From NCBI RefSeq assembly GCF_040493455.1, contig NZ_JANFDA010000006.1, positions 163,994 to 227,993 of the forward strand: DNA of 64,000 bases, given 5' to 3'. The first letter of the stretch is position 1, and every line of letters begins with the position of its first letter. The notes beneath the pieces are model-generated. The model worked only from the letters and a program-made list of their open reading frames with translations, ran no database searches and had not been told where the DNA came from. Shown here one piece after another: positions 9,741 through 19,979 of the stretch. A program made the translations under genes and the position numbers. The DNA is from Microcosmobacter sp040493455 (lineage in GTDB: Bacteria > Bacteroidota > Bacteroidia > Flavobacteriales > Flavobacteriaceae).

Positions 9741-9770
9741 CTACATGGACACTGAGCGGAGTCGAAGTGT
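9741..9770. repeat. Interspersed repeat copy 1, core TGAGCGGAGTCGA
   Basis: The segment CACTGAGCGGAGTCGAAGTG (9750-9769) recurs almost identically at 23012-23031 and in a diverged form near 30013-30036. It sits in the 78-nt gap between the GH13 gene and the double-esterase gene. The ends (CAC...GTG) pair, as in the other copies. Such short GC-rich repeats are common between genes in flavobacterial genomes; function unknown. Confidence 0.7.
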
Positions 9771-9800
9771 AATGCAGAAGGCAAGATTGACATATATAAC

Positions 9801-11852
9801 ATGAAGTACATCATTTTCATAATATCGCTATTACTAGTTATCTCTTGTAAGGACACTAATTCAGAAAATGAAAGCGTAACCTTTATTGTTGAAGTACCCA
9901 ATGATACACCAACTGATAAAGATGTTTACATCTCTGGAAATTTTGAAGGCTGGTCTGGTGGTAGAGAACAGTTCAAACTAGATAAAGAAGACGACAGACA
10001 TACCATTACAATCCCTGCACATCAAAAAGATATTCAATACAAGTTCACTTTAGGTTCATGGGATTATGTAGAGCGGGATGCAAAAGGCAGTAATATTGAA
10101 AATCGATTTTACACATTCAACAAGGCAAATGATGTAGTCGAAATAAAAGTAATATCCTGGGCTGAACCAGACGTTAATCCAACAGCAAACTCTACAGCTT
10201 CCAAAAATGTAACCGTTTTGGATAACGCAATGAAAATCCCTCAACTAGATAGAGAGCGAAGAATCTGGATATACACACCTCCGAATTATGAAAATTCAGA
10301 GGAGTCCTACCCAGTACTTTATATCCATGATGGGCAAAACGTCTTTGACGTTGCAACCTCTTATGCTGGAGAATGGGAAGTTGACGAAGTTCTTGATAAG
10401 CTTCAAACTTTAAACGGATTAGAACTTATTGTTGTTGGAATTGATAATGGCGATGAACATCGTATGAATGAATATGCGCCTTGGGACAACCCTAGAATAG
10501 AAAACCCCGAAGGAGACGCTTACCTAGATTTTATTGTCAACACTTTAAAACCAAGAATCGATTCCACTTACAGAACCAAGACAGATAAAGCAAACACAGG
10601 AATAATGGGAAGCTCCATGGGTGGATTAATCTCACACTATGCAGGCTTAAGACATCCTGATGTATTTGGTAAAGTTGGTGTATTCTCGCCATCGTTTTGG
10701 ATTTCTGAAAAAGGATTTGATTATGCGAAGTCCCGAAGTGCATTAGAAGACAACAAGATGTTTTTCTTAATCGGAACAAAAGAAGGTGGTGATATGGTTG
10801 AGGATATGGAACGAATGGTAGATGTAATGAAAGCTAACGGTTTCAAGGCCTCAAACCTAAAGTCTAATATTGTTGAAGGCGGAACACATAGTGAAGGCTT
10901 TTGGCGAAGTGAATTCCCAGAAGTCATCTGTTGGTTATTCGACAAAACACTTCCAGAAAATTTTCAAATGGAGACTCAAGTCACGGCAAAAAAAGTTACT
11001 GATGTAACATTAGCAGGAGGAACATTGATGCGAGTGGATAAATTCCCTACACAAAATATAACACCTCGACCTGTCGATATTTGGCTTCCTGAAAACTATT
11101 CCGAAGACAAAAAATATGCAGTCCTCTATATGCATGACGGACAAATGCTTTTTGATGCCAACACGACTTGGAACGGTCAAGAATGGAAAGTCGATGAGTG
11201 GGCTTCACGATTAATGAAAGAAAGAAAAACTAAAGACTTTATTGTAGTAGCGATTCATAATATTTCTGAAATCCGTTGGCAAGACTTATTCCCGCAAAAG
11301 GCTATGAGCTATCTATCCGATGAAGCAAAAGATAAGCTCACCAAATATGCACTACAACGCAATGCCAATGTAGAACTAAAAGGTGATGATTATTTGAAAT
11401 TCATTGTTGAAGACGTAAAGCCATTTATTGATACAACGTATAGTGTTCACACCAATAAAGAAAACACGTTTGTTGCAGGTTCGAGCATGGGTGGACTCAT
11501 GTCTATGTATGCCATTTCTGAATATCCAGATGTTTTTGAAGCTGCTGCATGTATTTCTACACATTGGGTAGGTGGACACGTTATGGAAGACAACCCATTA
11601 CCCGAAGCTATTTTTGAATATATGAAAGCTAATTTGGCAGCCTCAGAATCGCATCGCTTATACTTTGACTATGGCAACATGACTCTCGATGCACATTATC
11701 CGCAATATGCGCCAAGAGTCAATGAAATACTTGCATCAAAAGGATATAATAAAACCAATTCCAAAAACCTGTTTTTTGAAGGTACGGACCATTCAGAAAA
11801 CTCATGGAATCAACGTTTAGACCAACCACTTACTTTCTTATTAGGCAATTAA
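9801..11852 (+). CDS. Lipoprotein with starch-binding-like domain and two tandem esterase domains
   Basis: Lipoprotein, 683 aa, lipobox VISC (Cys16). Residues about 27-120 look like a CBM20/CBM48-type beta-sandwich (VYISGNFEGW, YKFTLGSWDYVE). Two homologous alpha/beta-hydrolase domains of the esterase D/IroE type follow. Domain 1 (about 130-390) has VLYIHDGQNVFD, nucleophile motif GSSMGG (Ser272) and a terminal His in GGTHSEGFW. Domain 2 (about 395-683) has VLYMHDGQMLFD, GSSMGG (Ser562) and His in GTDHSENSW. Both nucleophiles are intact. The glucan-binding front and operon position suggest removal of acyl esters from modified alpha-glucans, but the substrate is not known. Its stop codon overlaps the start of the GH31 gene (TAATG). 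Confidence 0.85.
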   Translation: MKYIIFIISLLLVISCKDTNSENESVTFIVEVPNDTPTDKDVYISGNFEGWSGGREQFKLDKEDDRHTITIPAHQKDIQYKFTLGSWDYVERDAKGSNIENRFYTFNKANDVVEIKVISWAEPDVNPTANSTASKNVTVLDNAMKIPQLDRERRIWIYTPPNYENSEESYPVLYIHDGQNVFDVATSYAGEWEVDEVLDKLQTLNGLELIVVGIDNGDEHRMNEYAPWDNPRIENPEGDAYLDFIVNTLKPRIDSTYRTKTDKANTGIMGSSMGGLISHYAGLRHPDVFGKVGVFSPSFWISEKGFDYAKSRSALEDNKMFFLIGTKEGGDMVEDMERMVDVMKANGFKASNLKSNIVEGGTHSEGFWRSEFPEVICWLFDKTLPENFQMETQVTAKKVTDVTLAGGTLMRVDKFPTQNITPRPVDIWLPENYSEDKKYAVLYMHDGQMLFDANTTWNGQEWKVDEWASRLMKERKTKDFIVVAIHNISEIRWQDLFPQKAMSYLSDEAKDKLTKYALQRNANVELKGDDYLKFIVEDVKPFIDTTYSVHTNKENTFVAGSSMGGLMSMYAISEYPDVFEAAACISTHWVGGHVMEDNPLPEAIFEYMKANLAASESHRLYFDYGNMTLDAHYPQYAPRVNEILASKGYNKTNSKNLFFEGTDHSENSWNQRLDQPLTFLLGN

Positions 11853-14287
11853 TGAAGAACCTGTTTTTATACATACTGACCTTTTCCATTTGTGCTTTTG
11901 GATTTTCTCAAGACCCAGATAGAGTTTATCAATCACACACACAAGAAAAGGGAAAGCTAGAAGTCATTACTTCAGATGGCACATATATTTTCGATCTGCT
12001 CTCCTATGCAACTATGGAAGCTTCTTTTATTCCAAATGGTGAAACATACAATCCTAATTCTCATGCTGTAGTCAATAGAAAATCTGGAATAAAAAAAGTT
12101 AAGTATAGCTATAAAGACAATATCATCAATTATGGTTGTAATGGTATTTTGGTAAGTATTACCACATCACCTTTCAAGGTTAGTTATTCTTTTAAAGGAC
12201 AACCTATTATTTCTGAAAAACGAGGTTATTACAAATCTGCTCACGAACCTATGGAAATGGTCAGCGGAAATATTGTATACGGCACGACCGAAAAAATAGA
12301 ATTCAATTTAAATTCAGACGAAGCACTCTATGGAGGTGGCGCCAGAGCACTCGGTATGAATCGTAGAGGAAACCGATTACCGCTTTACAATAGAGCTCAT
12401 TATGGTTACGAAACACATTCAGAACTAATGAATTTCACCTTACCAATTGTATTATCCTCCAAAAAGTACATGGTACATTTTGATAACGCTGCAATTGGTT
12501 ATTTAGACTTAGACAGTAACAAGAATAACACACTAACCTATGAAACTATCTCAGGGCGAAAAACCTATCAAGTTATAGCAGGAGATTCATGGAAGCAGGT
12601 CATAACCAATTACACGAAATTAACCGGTAGACAACCTATGTTACCAAGATGGGCTTTAGGTAATTTTTCCAGTCGATTTGGGTATCATACACAACAAGAA
12701 ACTGAAGCCACAATAGACAAGTTCAAAGAAGAAGAAATTCCTGTAGATGCTATAATCTTAGACTTGTATTGGTTTGGAAAAGACATCAAAGGCACTATGG
12801 GTAATCTTGAAGTCTATAGAGATTCTTTCCCTGATTTTGAAGGCATGGTAAAACGCTTAGATGATAAAGGCATAAAAACCATCACCATCACAGAACCGTT
12901 TATTCTGAGCACATCGAACCGTTGGCAAGAAGCAGTAGACAAAAATATTCTCGCAAAAGATACTATAGGAAAACCTGCTCAATATGAATTTTACTTTGGT
13001 AATACAGGAATCATAGACATTTACAATCCAAAAGCAGAACAATGGTTTTGGAACATCTATAAAGGTCTAGCAGATAAAGGCGTAGCTGGTGTTTGGGGAG
13101 ATTTGGGAGAACCAGAAGTATTACCTGCTTGGGTGAACTTTTCAACAGGTACAGCAGATGAAGTCCATAACACTTACGGACACGATTGGGCACGATTAGT
13201 CTATGAAGGTTACCAACGAGATTTCCCAGACACTAGACCATTTATTTTAATGCGTGCAGGCTACTCAGGGTCGCAGCGCTATGGTATGATTCCATGGTCT
13301 GGAGATGTAAGCAGATCTTGGGGAGGTTTACAATCTCAACCAGAAATCGCGTTACAAATGGGAATGCAAGGTTTAGCCTATATGCATAGTGATTTAGGTG
13401 GGTTTGCTGGAGCAAACTTAGATGACGAGTTATATGCACGATGGTTGCAATATGGTGTCTTCAATCCTATCTTCAGGCCTCATGCACAAGAAGATGTTGC
13501 AAGCGAACCTGTATTCAGAAGTGAAAAGGCGAAACGATTTGCGAAATATGCAATCCAAATGCGATATAGATTGTTGCCATACAATTATCATTTAATGGCG
13601 ATAAATCATCTTGAAGGTTTGCCAATGATGCGACCATTATTTTTTGAAGAGCCAGATAATCCTGAGCTATATGATTATTCCAAAACCTATCTATGGGGAG
13701 ATGATATGCTCGTTTCTCCAGTTTTAGAAGCAGGTAAAAAAGAGCAAGACGTGTATTTTCCAAGAGACTCTAAATGGTTCGATATTGAAACAGACGAACT
13801 TATTGAAGGTGGACAAACTAAGATAGTGAAACTTCATGAAGCCTTTATCCCAACCTACGTTAGAGCAGGTGCTTTTATTCCACTAGCCAAAGCAATGCAA
13901 AACACAAGAGAGTTCGATGCTAATGCTTTTCAGCTTCATTATTATCATGATGATTCAATCGAAAAATCTGAACGTGAATTCTATTTTGATGATGGACTTA
14001 CAGCCAATGCAATAGAAAAAAAGCAATATCAGGTTTTAGAATTTGAAGCTGAGCAAAAAGGACGTTGGCTAGAGATTGAACTTGAAGCAGATACAGGTTC
14101 AAATTTTAAACCAGAAACAAAAACCATCGCTTTGATACTTCACAATATCGCAAAAGAACCAAAGCGTATCAAGATTGGAAAAGAAAAAGTCAATGGCTCG
14201 TACAATTCCAAATACAAAACCCTATCACTTGCTATAGATTGGGATACTTCAGAAGAAAAAGAAATACGAATAAAGTTCAAAAAATAA
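11852..14287 (+). CDS. GH31 alpha-glucosidase-family protein
   Basis: Secreted GH31 glycosidase, 811 aa from the ATG at 11852. That start is preferred over upstream in-frame codons because it gives a clean signal peptide (MKNLFLYILTFSICAFGFSQ) and overlaps the previous stop by one base. The N-terminal beta-sandwich (ALYGGGARALGMNRRGN), barrel strand FGYHTQQETEATIDKFKEEEIPVDAIILDL, nucleophile motif GVWGDLGEPE (Asp417) and acid/base motif WSGD (Asp485) are present. GH31 enzymes here usually release alpha-glucose from malto-oligosaccharides. GDLGEPE differs from the common W-x-D-M-N-E motif, so alpha-xylosidase, sulfoquinovosidase or transglycosylase-like activity cannot be excluded; the locus favours alpha-glucosidase. 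Confidence 0.9.
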   Translation: MKNLFLYILTFSICAFGFSQDPDRVYQSHTQEKGKLEVITSDGTYIFDLLSYATMEASFIPNGETYNPNSHAVVNRKSGIKKVKYSYKDNIINYGCNGILVSITTSPFKVSYSFKGQPIISEKRGYYKSAHEPMEMVSGNIVYGTTEKIEFNLNSDEALYGGGARALGMNRRGNRLPLYNRAHYGYETHSELMNFTLPIVLSSKKYMVHFDNAAIGYLDLDSNKNNTLTYETISGRKTYQVIAGDSWKQVITNYTKLTGRQPMLPRWALGNFSSRFGYHTQQETEATIDKFKEEEIPVDAIILDLYWFGKDIKGTMGNLEVYRDSFPDFEGMVKRLDDKGIKTITITEPFILSTSNRWQEAVDKNILAKDTIGKPAQYEFYFGNTGIIDIYNPKAEQWFWNIYKGLADKGVAGVWGDLGEPEVLPAWVNFSTGTADEVHNTYGHDWARLVYEGYQRDFPDTRPFILMRAGYSGSQRYGMIPWSGDVSRSWGGLQSQPEIALQMGMQGLAYMHSDLGGFAGANLDDELYARWLQYGVFNPIFRPHAQEDVASEPVFRSEKAKRFAKYAIQMRYRLLPYNYHLMAINHLEGLPMMRPLFFEEPDNPELYDYSKTYLWGDDMLVSPVLEAGKKEQDVYFPRDSKWFDIETDELIEGGQTKIVKLHEAFIPTYVRAGAFIPLAKAMQNTREFDANAFQLHYYHDDSIEKSEREFYFDDGLTANAIEKKQYQVLEFEAEQKGRWLEIELEADTGSNFKPETKTIALILHNIAKEPKRIKIGKEKVNGSYNSKYKTLSLAIDWDTSEEKEIRIKFKK

Positions 14288-14293
14288 ATTCTA

Positions 14294-16192
14294 ATGAAAA
14301 ACGCAAAAATTTTACTGCTCACACTTTTTACAATTGCTTTCATTGGATGTAAAGAGGACACCACAAAAGAAAGCGGTTCTCAAGAGGAACAGGCAAAAGA
14401 GATTACCAAAAAAATGAAGAAAAAAGAAGTCGTCTATCAGGTCTTTACACGATTATTTGGAAATACAAACACTACCAATAAACCATGGGGAACCATTGAA
14501 GAAAATGGCGTCGGAAAATTCAATGATTTTACAGACAAAGCCCTTAAAGAAATCAAAGACCTTGGCGTAACTCATATTTGGTATACAGGTGTACCACACC
14601 ACGACGTTATTACAGATTACACCAACTATGGCATCTCCAATGATGATGCAGATGTAGTAAAAGGTCGAGCTGGTTCGCCTTATGCCGTTAAGGATTATTA
14701 CAACGTAAATCCAGACCTAGCTGTCGACCCAGCCAACAGATTAAAGGAATTCGAAGCTTTGATAGAAAGAACACATAATGCTGGTCTTAAACTTATTATC
14801 GATATTGTTCCAAATCATGTAGCACGAAACTATCAAGGACTTACCAATCCAGACGGTGTTACAGATTTTGGTGCAGAAGACGATACTTCAGTTCAGTATA
14901 ACGTCAATAATAATTTCTATTACAATCCAGGCGAAGCTTTTAAAGTTCCAGAATGGAGAGATGGATATTTACCACTTGGAGGAGAGCAACAAGCTACTGT
15001 TGATATGGCTTTTGAAGAAAACCCAGCGAAGTGGACAGGCAATGGGTCTAGAGCATCTCAGCCAAATATGTACGACTGGTACGAAACCGTGAAAGTAAAT
15101 TATGGTATAGACCCAGAAGGCAACAAAAACTTTGACACATTGCCAGAAGGTTATGATAAAGAGGCTTACAAAGCTCACTACGAGTTTTGGCAAGGAAAAA
15201 CAGTACCAAGCTCTTGGAAAAAGTTCAAAGATGTAGCGCTGTATTGGATCGATAAAGGTGTTGACGGTTTTAGATATGATATGGCTGAAATGGTCCCTGT
15301 GGAATTTTGGAGCTATATGAACTCTCATGTAAAAATGAAAAATCCTGATGCCTTCCTATTAGCAGAAGTTTATCAACCACATTTGTATAGAGACTATATC
15401 CACAAAGGAAAAATGGATTACCTCTATGATAAAGTTGAATTATACGATACACTTAAGCATGTGATTCAAGGATACGGAAAAACCGACAATATCCCTCCCA
15501 TTCTTGAAGGCTTAAAAGATATAGAGCACCACATGTTGCACTTCTTGGAAAACCACGACGAACAGCGTATCGCTAGTCCAGATTTTGCTGGAAGTGCTGA
15601 AAAGGGAAAACCAATGATGGTAGTTTCAGCCACAGCTTCCACAGCTCCAACGATGATTTATTTTGGGCAAGAATTGGGAGAAGATGGTTCAGAAGATGCA
15701 GGTTATGGCAAACCAACAAGAACATCCATCTTCGATTACATTGGAGTGCCTGCACATCAACGTTGGATGAACAATGGAGAATTCGATGGAGGCCAGTCAA
15801 CAGAGGAAGAAAAGCAATTGAGAGATTTCTATAAACGTGTACTCAACTTTACAATCAATAGTGAAGCGCTTATGGGTAAGTATGCAGATTTGCATGCGTT
15901 CAATAGAGAACATACAGAGAACTATGATGATAAAGTTCTGTCTTTTGCTAGATGGAGCGATGAAGAAAAGCTTATTGTCGTTGCTAATTTTGAAGAAACC
16001 GCGAAAGAGTTCACCCTAAAAGTTCCTTCAGACATCTCAGCATCTTGGGGCTTAACAGATGGTGACTACGAGTTTAGCGATCAAGTTTATAACAACTATA
16101 AAACATCCTTGAACGTGAATGGCTCAGACGTGACTATGGTCATCTCTCTCAATCCTCTCGAATCATTCATCCTTAAACTTAAAGACAACTAA
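14294..16192 (+). CDS. GH13 alpha-amylase family lipoprotein
   Basis: Lipoprotein, 632 aa, lipobox FIGC (Cys19). Residues following the Cys are KED, matching the K(D/E)2 pattern reported as a surface-export signal in flavobacterial lipoproteins, so exposure on the cell surface is plausible. The GH13 barrel begins at VVYQVFTRLFG. Region I is DIVPNHVARNYQ, region II GVDGFRYDMAE with nucleophile Asp329, region III LLAEVY with Glu358, region IV ENHDEQR with Asp422. An insertion of roughly 100 residues after region I (NNNFYYNPGEAF...YGIDPEGNKNFDTLPEG) is characteristic of this Bacteroidota subgroup. Likely an alpha-amylase or alpha-glucosidase acting on starch fragments. Six nt from GH31, 2 nt from the next GH13. 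Confidence 0.92.
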   Translation: MKNAKILLLTLFTIAFIGCKEDTTKESGSQEEQAKEITKKMKKKEVVYQVFTRLFGNTNTTNKPWGTIEENGVGKFNDFTDKALKEIKDLGVTHIWYTGVPHHDVITDYTNYGISNDDADVVKGRAGSPYAVKDYYNVNPDLAVDPANRLKEFEALIERTHNAGLKLIIDIVPNHVARNYQGLTNPDGVTDFGAEDDTSVQYNVNNNFYYNPGEAFKVPEWRDGYLPLGGEQQATVDMAFEENPAKWTGNGSRASQPNMYDWYETVKVNYGIDPEGNKNFDTLPEGYDKEAYKAHYEFWQGKTVPSSWKKFKDVALYWIDKGVDGFRYDMAEMVPVEFWSYMNSHVKMKNPDAFLLAEVYQPHLYRDYIHKGKMDYLYDKVELYDTLKHVIQGYGKTDNIPPILEGLKDIEHHMLHFLENHDEQRIASPDFAGSAEKGKPMMVVSATASTAPTMIYFGQELGEDGSEDAGYGKPTRTSIFDYIGVPAHQRWMNNGEFDGGQSTEEEKQLRDFYKRVLNFTINSEALMGKYADLHAFNREHTENYDDKVLSFARWSDEEKLIVVANFEETAKEFTLKVPSDISASWGLTDGDYEFSDQVYNNYKTSLNVNGSDVTMVISLNPLESFILKLKDN

Positions 16193-16194
16193 GC

Positions 16195-17853
16195 ATGAAA
16201 AAGTTAATGCCAATTCTAATTATCCTTATAGCTTTTATAAGTTGCAAAAACACAGAAGCAAAGAAAAGCGCAGAAGTTATTGAAGTGGAAACACCTTTCG
16301 TATGGGAAGCCGCTAATCTATATTTCCTATTAACGGATCGTTTTAATAATGGAGATACGTCAAACGATGTCAATTTTGACCGTACCAAAGAAACTGGTAA
16401 ACTAAGAGGCTTTGAAGGTGGAGACCTCAAAGGAATTACCCAAAAAATCAACGAAGGTTATTTTACAAATTTGGGTATCAATGCCATTTGGATGACACCA
16501 ATAGTAGAACAAATTCATGGAGGCACCGATGAAGGCACAGGTGTTACTTATGGGTTTCATGGCTATTGGGCTAAGGACTGGACAAAAATAGACCCTAACT
16601 ATGGTACAAAAGAAGACTTAAAAGCTTTGGTTGAAGCAGCCCATGCTAAAGGAATTAGAGTGCTTTTAGACGCTGTAATTAATCATACAGGCCCTGTTAC
16701 CGAAAAAGACCCTGTTTGGCCAAACGACTGGGTAAGAACAGAACCGCAATGCAAATACAATAATTATGACAATACTATTTCCTGCACATTGGTAAAGAAC
16801 CTTCCAGATATCTTAACCGACAGTAACGAGAATGTTGAATTACCACCTCAACTAGTCGAAAAATGGAAAGCAGAAGGTCGTTATGAGCAAGAAGTAAAAG
16901 AACTAGATGGGTTTTTCACAAGAACTGGTCACCCTAGAGCACCGCGATTCTATATCATGAAATGGTTAACCGATTACATCACAGAATTTGGCATCGATGG
17001 CTATCGCGTAGACACCGTTAAACATACAGAAGAATATGTATGGCAGGAATTCAAAGATGAATGCGATTATGCCTTTGCAGAATATAAAAAAGATAATCCA
17101 GACAAAGTTCTTGACGATAATAACTTCTACTTAGTTGGCGAAGTTTATGGCTATGGAGTTAGTGGAGGTCAATTCTATGATTTTGGAGATAAGAAAGTGA
17201 ATTATTTCGATGATGCTTTTCAAAGTCTCATCAATTTTGAATTCAAGTGGAATTCCAAAGAGCAAGGTTATCAAGACATATTCAATCGCTATTCCAATCT
17301 TTTACAAACAGATCTGAAGGATTATGGTGTACTCAACTATCTAAGTTCACATGATGATGGTCAACCTTTTGATGCTAAGCGCGAAAAACCTTATGAAACG
17401 GCGAACAAGCTATTATTATCTCCTGGTACATCACAAGTGTATTATGGTGACGAATCTGCAAGATCTTTAGTTATTGAAGGAACCCAAGGTGATGCAACAT
17501 TGCGTTCATTTATGAATTGGGATGAAATGCCTCATAAGCAAGATGTCTTAATCCACTGGCAAAAATTAGGTCAGTTTAGAGCTAATCACCCAGCAATAGG
17601 TGCCGGAACTCATCAAATGATGACACAAGAACCTTATGTGTTTAGTAGAAGTTATCAAAATGAAGATTATAAAGATAAAGTTGTTATCGGTTTAGGGTTT
17701 GGTGAAGAAGAGCAAAACATAGATGTATCAAATATATTTGAGGAAGGAGAAGAAATAACTGATTTTTATTCAGGGCAATCTTATACAGTTAAAGATGGAA
17801 AAATAAATGTCCAAGCAGATCATGAGGGCGTTATACTACTCGAAAAAAAATAG
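16195..17853 (+). CDS. GH13 alpha-amylase family lipoprotein
   Basis: Lipoprotein, 552 aa, lipobox FISC (Cys17). The barrel begins LYFLLTDRFNNGDTSND, the classic opening of secreted alpha-amylases and SusG-like enzymes. Region I is DAVINHTGPV, region II GYRVDTVKH with nucleophile Asp273, region III VGEVYGYG with Glu316, region IV SSHDDG with Asp387. Three cysteines (two in CKYNNYDNTISC plus others) could stabilise the extracytoplasmic fold. It is the third GH13 of the operon and shares little obvious sequence with the other two, so division of labour (endo-cleavage against oligosaccharide trimming) is likely but inferred. Confidence 0.92.
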   Translation: MKKLMPILIILIAFISCKNTEAKKSAEVIEVETPFVWEAANLYFLLTDRFNNGDTSNDVNFDRTKETGKLRGFEGGDLKGITQKINEGYFTNLGINAIWMTPIVEQIHGGTDEGTGVTYGFHGYWAKDWTKIDPNYGTKEDLKALVEAAHAKGIRVLLDAVINHTGPVTEKDPVWPNDWVRTEPQCKYNNYDNTISCTLVKNLPDILTDSNENVELPPQLVEKWKAEGRYEQEVKELDGFFTRTGHPRAPRFYIMKWLTDYITEFGIDGYRVDTVKHTEEYVWQEFKDECDYAFAEYKKDNPDKVLDDNNFYLVGEVYGYGVSGGQFYDFGDKKVNYFDDAFQSLINFEFKWNSKEQGYQDIFNRYSNLLQTDLKDYGVLNYLSSHDDGQPFDAKREKPYETANKLLLSPGTSQVYYGDESARSLVIEGTQGDATLRSFMNWDEMPHKQDVLIHWQKLGQFRANHPAIGAGTHQMMTQEPYVFSRSYQNEDYKDKVVIGLGFGEEEQNIDVSNIFEEGEEITDFYSGQSYTVKDGKINVQADHEGVILLEKK

Positions 17854-17857
17854 TGCT

Positions 17858-19972
17858 ATGCTAAGAGTTTTTGGTTTTTTAATGTGCTTTTTAGCACTAT
17901 CTAGTTGTTCAAAAGAGATAGAACACACCTCTATATCATCTCCAAATAAGGGTATTCAAATAGACTTTGGTCTTTCAAACAATGGAGAAGCGTATTACCT
18001 TGTGAGCCATCAAAGCAAGGTAGTGATTGACACTTCATACCTAGCTTTTGATTTTAAGGATTCAGACCCTTTAAAAGGAAATTTAAGTCTTATCAATTCC
18101 AACATTTCAGAATTTAATGAGACTTGGCAAATGCCATGGGGAGAGCAGATAGATGTTGTAAACCATTACAATGAATTAAAAGTACAACTCCAAGAAACTT
18201 CAGAATCTCAAAGAAAAGTGAATATCACTTTCAGAGTTTATGATGACGGTATTGGCTTTCGCTACGAGTTCCCAGAACAAGATGGCTGGACGGAAGCTCT
18301 GATTGAAGAAGAACATACCGAATTCAACCTCACAGAAGACTATAAAACATTTTGGATTCCTGGTGATTGGGACATTTACGAGCATTTATACAGCACAACC
18401 AAACTATCTGAAATTGACGCTAAATCTTACATTCCAAAAACCAACTTGGCACAAACTTACATTCCAGAAAATGCCGTAAATACTCCAGTAACTATGATTG
18501 GTGAAGATGGTACACATCTCAGCTTTCATGAAGCAGCCTTAGTAGATTATTCTGGCATGACCTTATTAGTCGATACTAAAAACCTCAACCTCAAAAGCAA
18601 CTTAGTAGGTTCAGAAAATAGAGATTACAAGGTAAAACGCACTTTACCTTTCAATACACCTTGGCGTACCATTCAAATTACAGACAATGCGCCTGCACTA
18701 ATAGAATCAAATCTTATTGTCAATCTCAACGAACCAAACAAACTTGGAGATGTGTCTTGGTTTACACCTATGAAATACACAGGTGTTTGGTGGGAAATGC
18801 ATCTAGGCAAGTCCTCTTGGGATTACGGTATGGAAATGGTTGATGGCAAATGGACAGATACTGGAAAAGCCCATGGACGACATGGCGCAACAACCGAGAA
18901 CGTTAAGAACTTCATAGACTTTTCAGCAAAAAATGACATTAAAGGTGTTTTAGTTGAAGGTTGGAATACTGGCTGGGAACGATGGATTGGATTTGAAGAT
19001 CGCGAAGGCGTTTTCGATTTTGTCACTACCTATCCAGATTATGATTTAGATGAAGTTACTAGATATGCTAAAGACAAAGGTGTTGAAATCATCATGCATC
19101 ATGAAACGTCCTCAGCAACGGACACTTATGAAAAACAACAAGATACTGCCTATGCCCTAATGCAGAAATACGGCATGCATTCTGTAAAGTCTGGTTACGT
19201 TGGAAAAATACTCCCAAAAGGTGAATATCATCATGGACAACACATGGTAAACAAATACAACAACGCAGCCATTAAAGCGGCAGCATATGAAGTCGCAGTG
19301 AATGCTCACGAACCGATTAAAGCCACAGGACTAAGAAGAACATATCCAAACATTATCTCTCGAGAAGGATTGCGTGGTCAAGAATTCAATGCCTGGGCAG
19401 GTGATGGTGGCAACCCTCCAGAGCATTTACCAATTGTAGCATTTACAAGAATGCTAGCTGGCCCCATTGATTTTACACCTGGTATTTTCAACATAAAATT
19501 TGACGAGTATAGAAAAGAAAATCAGGTTAACACAACCCTAGCGCAACAGTTGGCATTGTATGTTGTGATTTATAGTCCAATACAAATGGCAGCTGATTTA
19601 GTAGAACATTACGAAGCAAAACCAGAACCGCTTCAGTTTATCAAAGATGTTGGTGTAGATTGGGAAATCTCCAAAGTCTTAAATGGGGAAGTTGGTGACT
19701 ATGTTACCATTGCTCGTAAAGAACGTGACACAGGTGATTGGTTTATTGGTGGGATTACTGACGAAAACTCAAGAGAAATTACTATAGACTTTAGCTTTTT
19801 GGATGAGAACACAAACTACGATGCTAAGATTTACAAAGATGCTCCCGATGCACATTGGAACGACAATCCAGAAGCTATAGTTATTGAACAGCAAACGATT
19901 AATAGCACATCTCAGCTTACAGTAAAGCTTGCCGAAGGCGGTGGCTTTGCTGTAAGCTTAAAGAAATCCTAA
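17858..19972 (+). CDS. GH97 alpha-glucosidase (SusB-like) lipoprotein
   Basis: 704 aa from ATG 17858; this start leaves 4 nt after the upstream gene and gives a lipoprotein signal MLRVFGFLMCFLALSSC (Cys17). Upstream in-frame codons add only residues read through the GH13 gene end. The protein has an N-terminal beta-super-sandwich, a barrel and a small C-terminal sheet domain. Glu416 (HHET), Glu485 (NAHEPIKATG) and Glu509 (GQEFNAW) have the spacing of the SusB catalytic and calcium residues E439, E508 and E532, placing it in the inverting GH97 group that releases beta-glucose from alpha-glucosides. GVLVEGWNTGWERW and WWEMHLGKSSWDYG are also GH97 signatures. Confidence 0.94.
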   Translation: MLRVFGFLMCFLALSSCSKEIEHTSISSPNKGIQIDFGLSNNGEAYYLVSHQSKVVIDTSYLAFDFKDSDPLKGNLSLINSNISEFNETWQMPWGEQIDVVNHYNELKVQLQETSESQRKVNITFRVYDDGIGFRYEFPEQDGWTEALIEEEHTEFNLTEDYKTFWIPGDWDIYEHLYSTTKLSEIDAKSYIPKTNLAQTYIPENAVNTPVTMIGEDGTHLSFHEAALVDYSGMTLLVDTKNLNLKSNLVGSENRDYKVKRTLPFNTPWRTIQITDNAPALIESNLIVNLNEPNKLGDVSWFTPMKYTGVWWEMHLGKSSWDYGMEMVDGKWTDTGKAHGRHGATTENVKNFIDFSAKNDIKGVLVEGWNTGWERWIGFEDREGVFDFVTTYPDYDLDEVTRYAKDKGVEIIMHHETSSATDTYEKQQDTAYALMQKYGMHSVKSGYVGKILPKGEYHHGQHMVNKYNNAAIKAAAYEVAVNAHEPIKATGLRRTYPNIISREGLRGQEFNAWAGDGGNPPEHLPIVAFTRMLAGPIDFTPGIFNIKFDEYRKENQVNTTLAQQLALYVVIYSPIQMAADLVEHYEAKPEPLQFIKDVGVDWEISKVLNGEVGDYVTIARKERDTGDWFIGGITDENSREITIDFSFLDENTNYDAKIYKDAPDAHWNDNPEAIVIEQQTINSTSQLTVKLAEGGGFAVSLKKS

Positions 19973-19979
19973 TTCGCCT

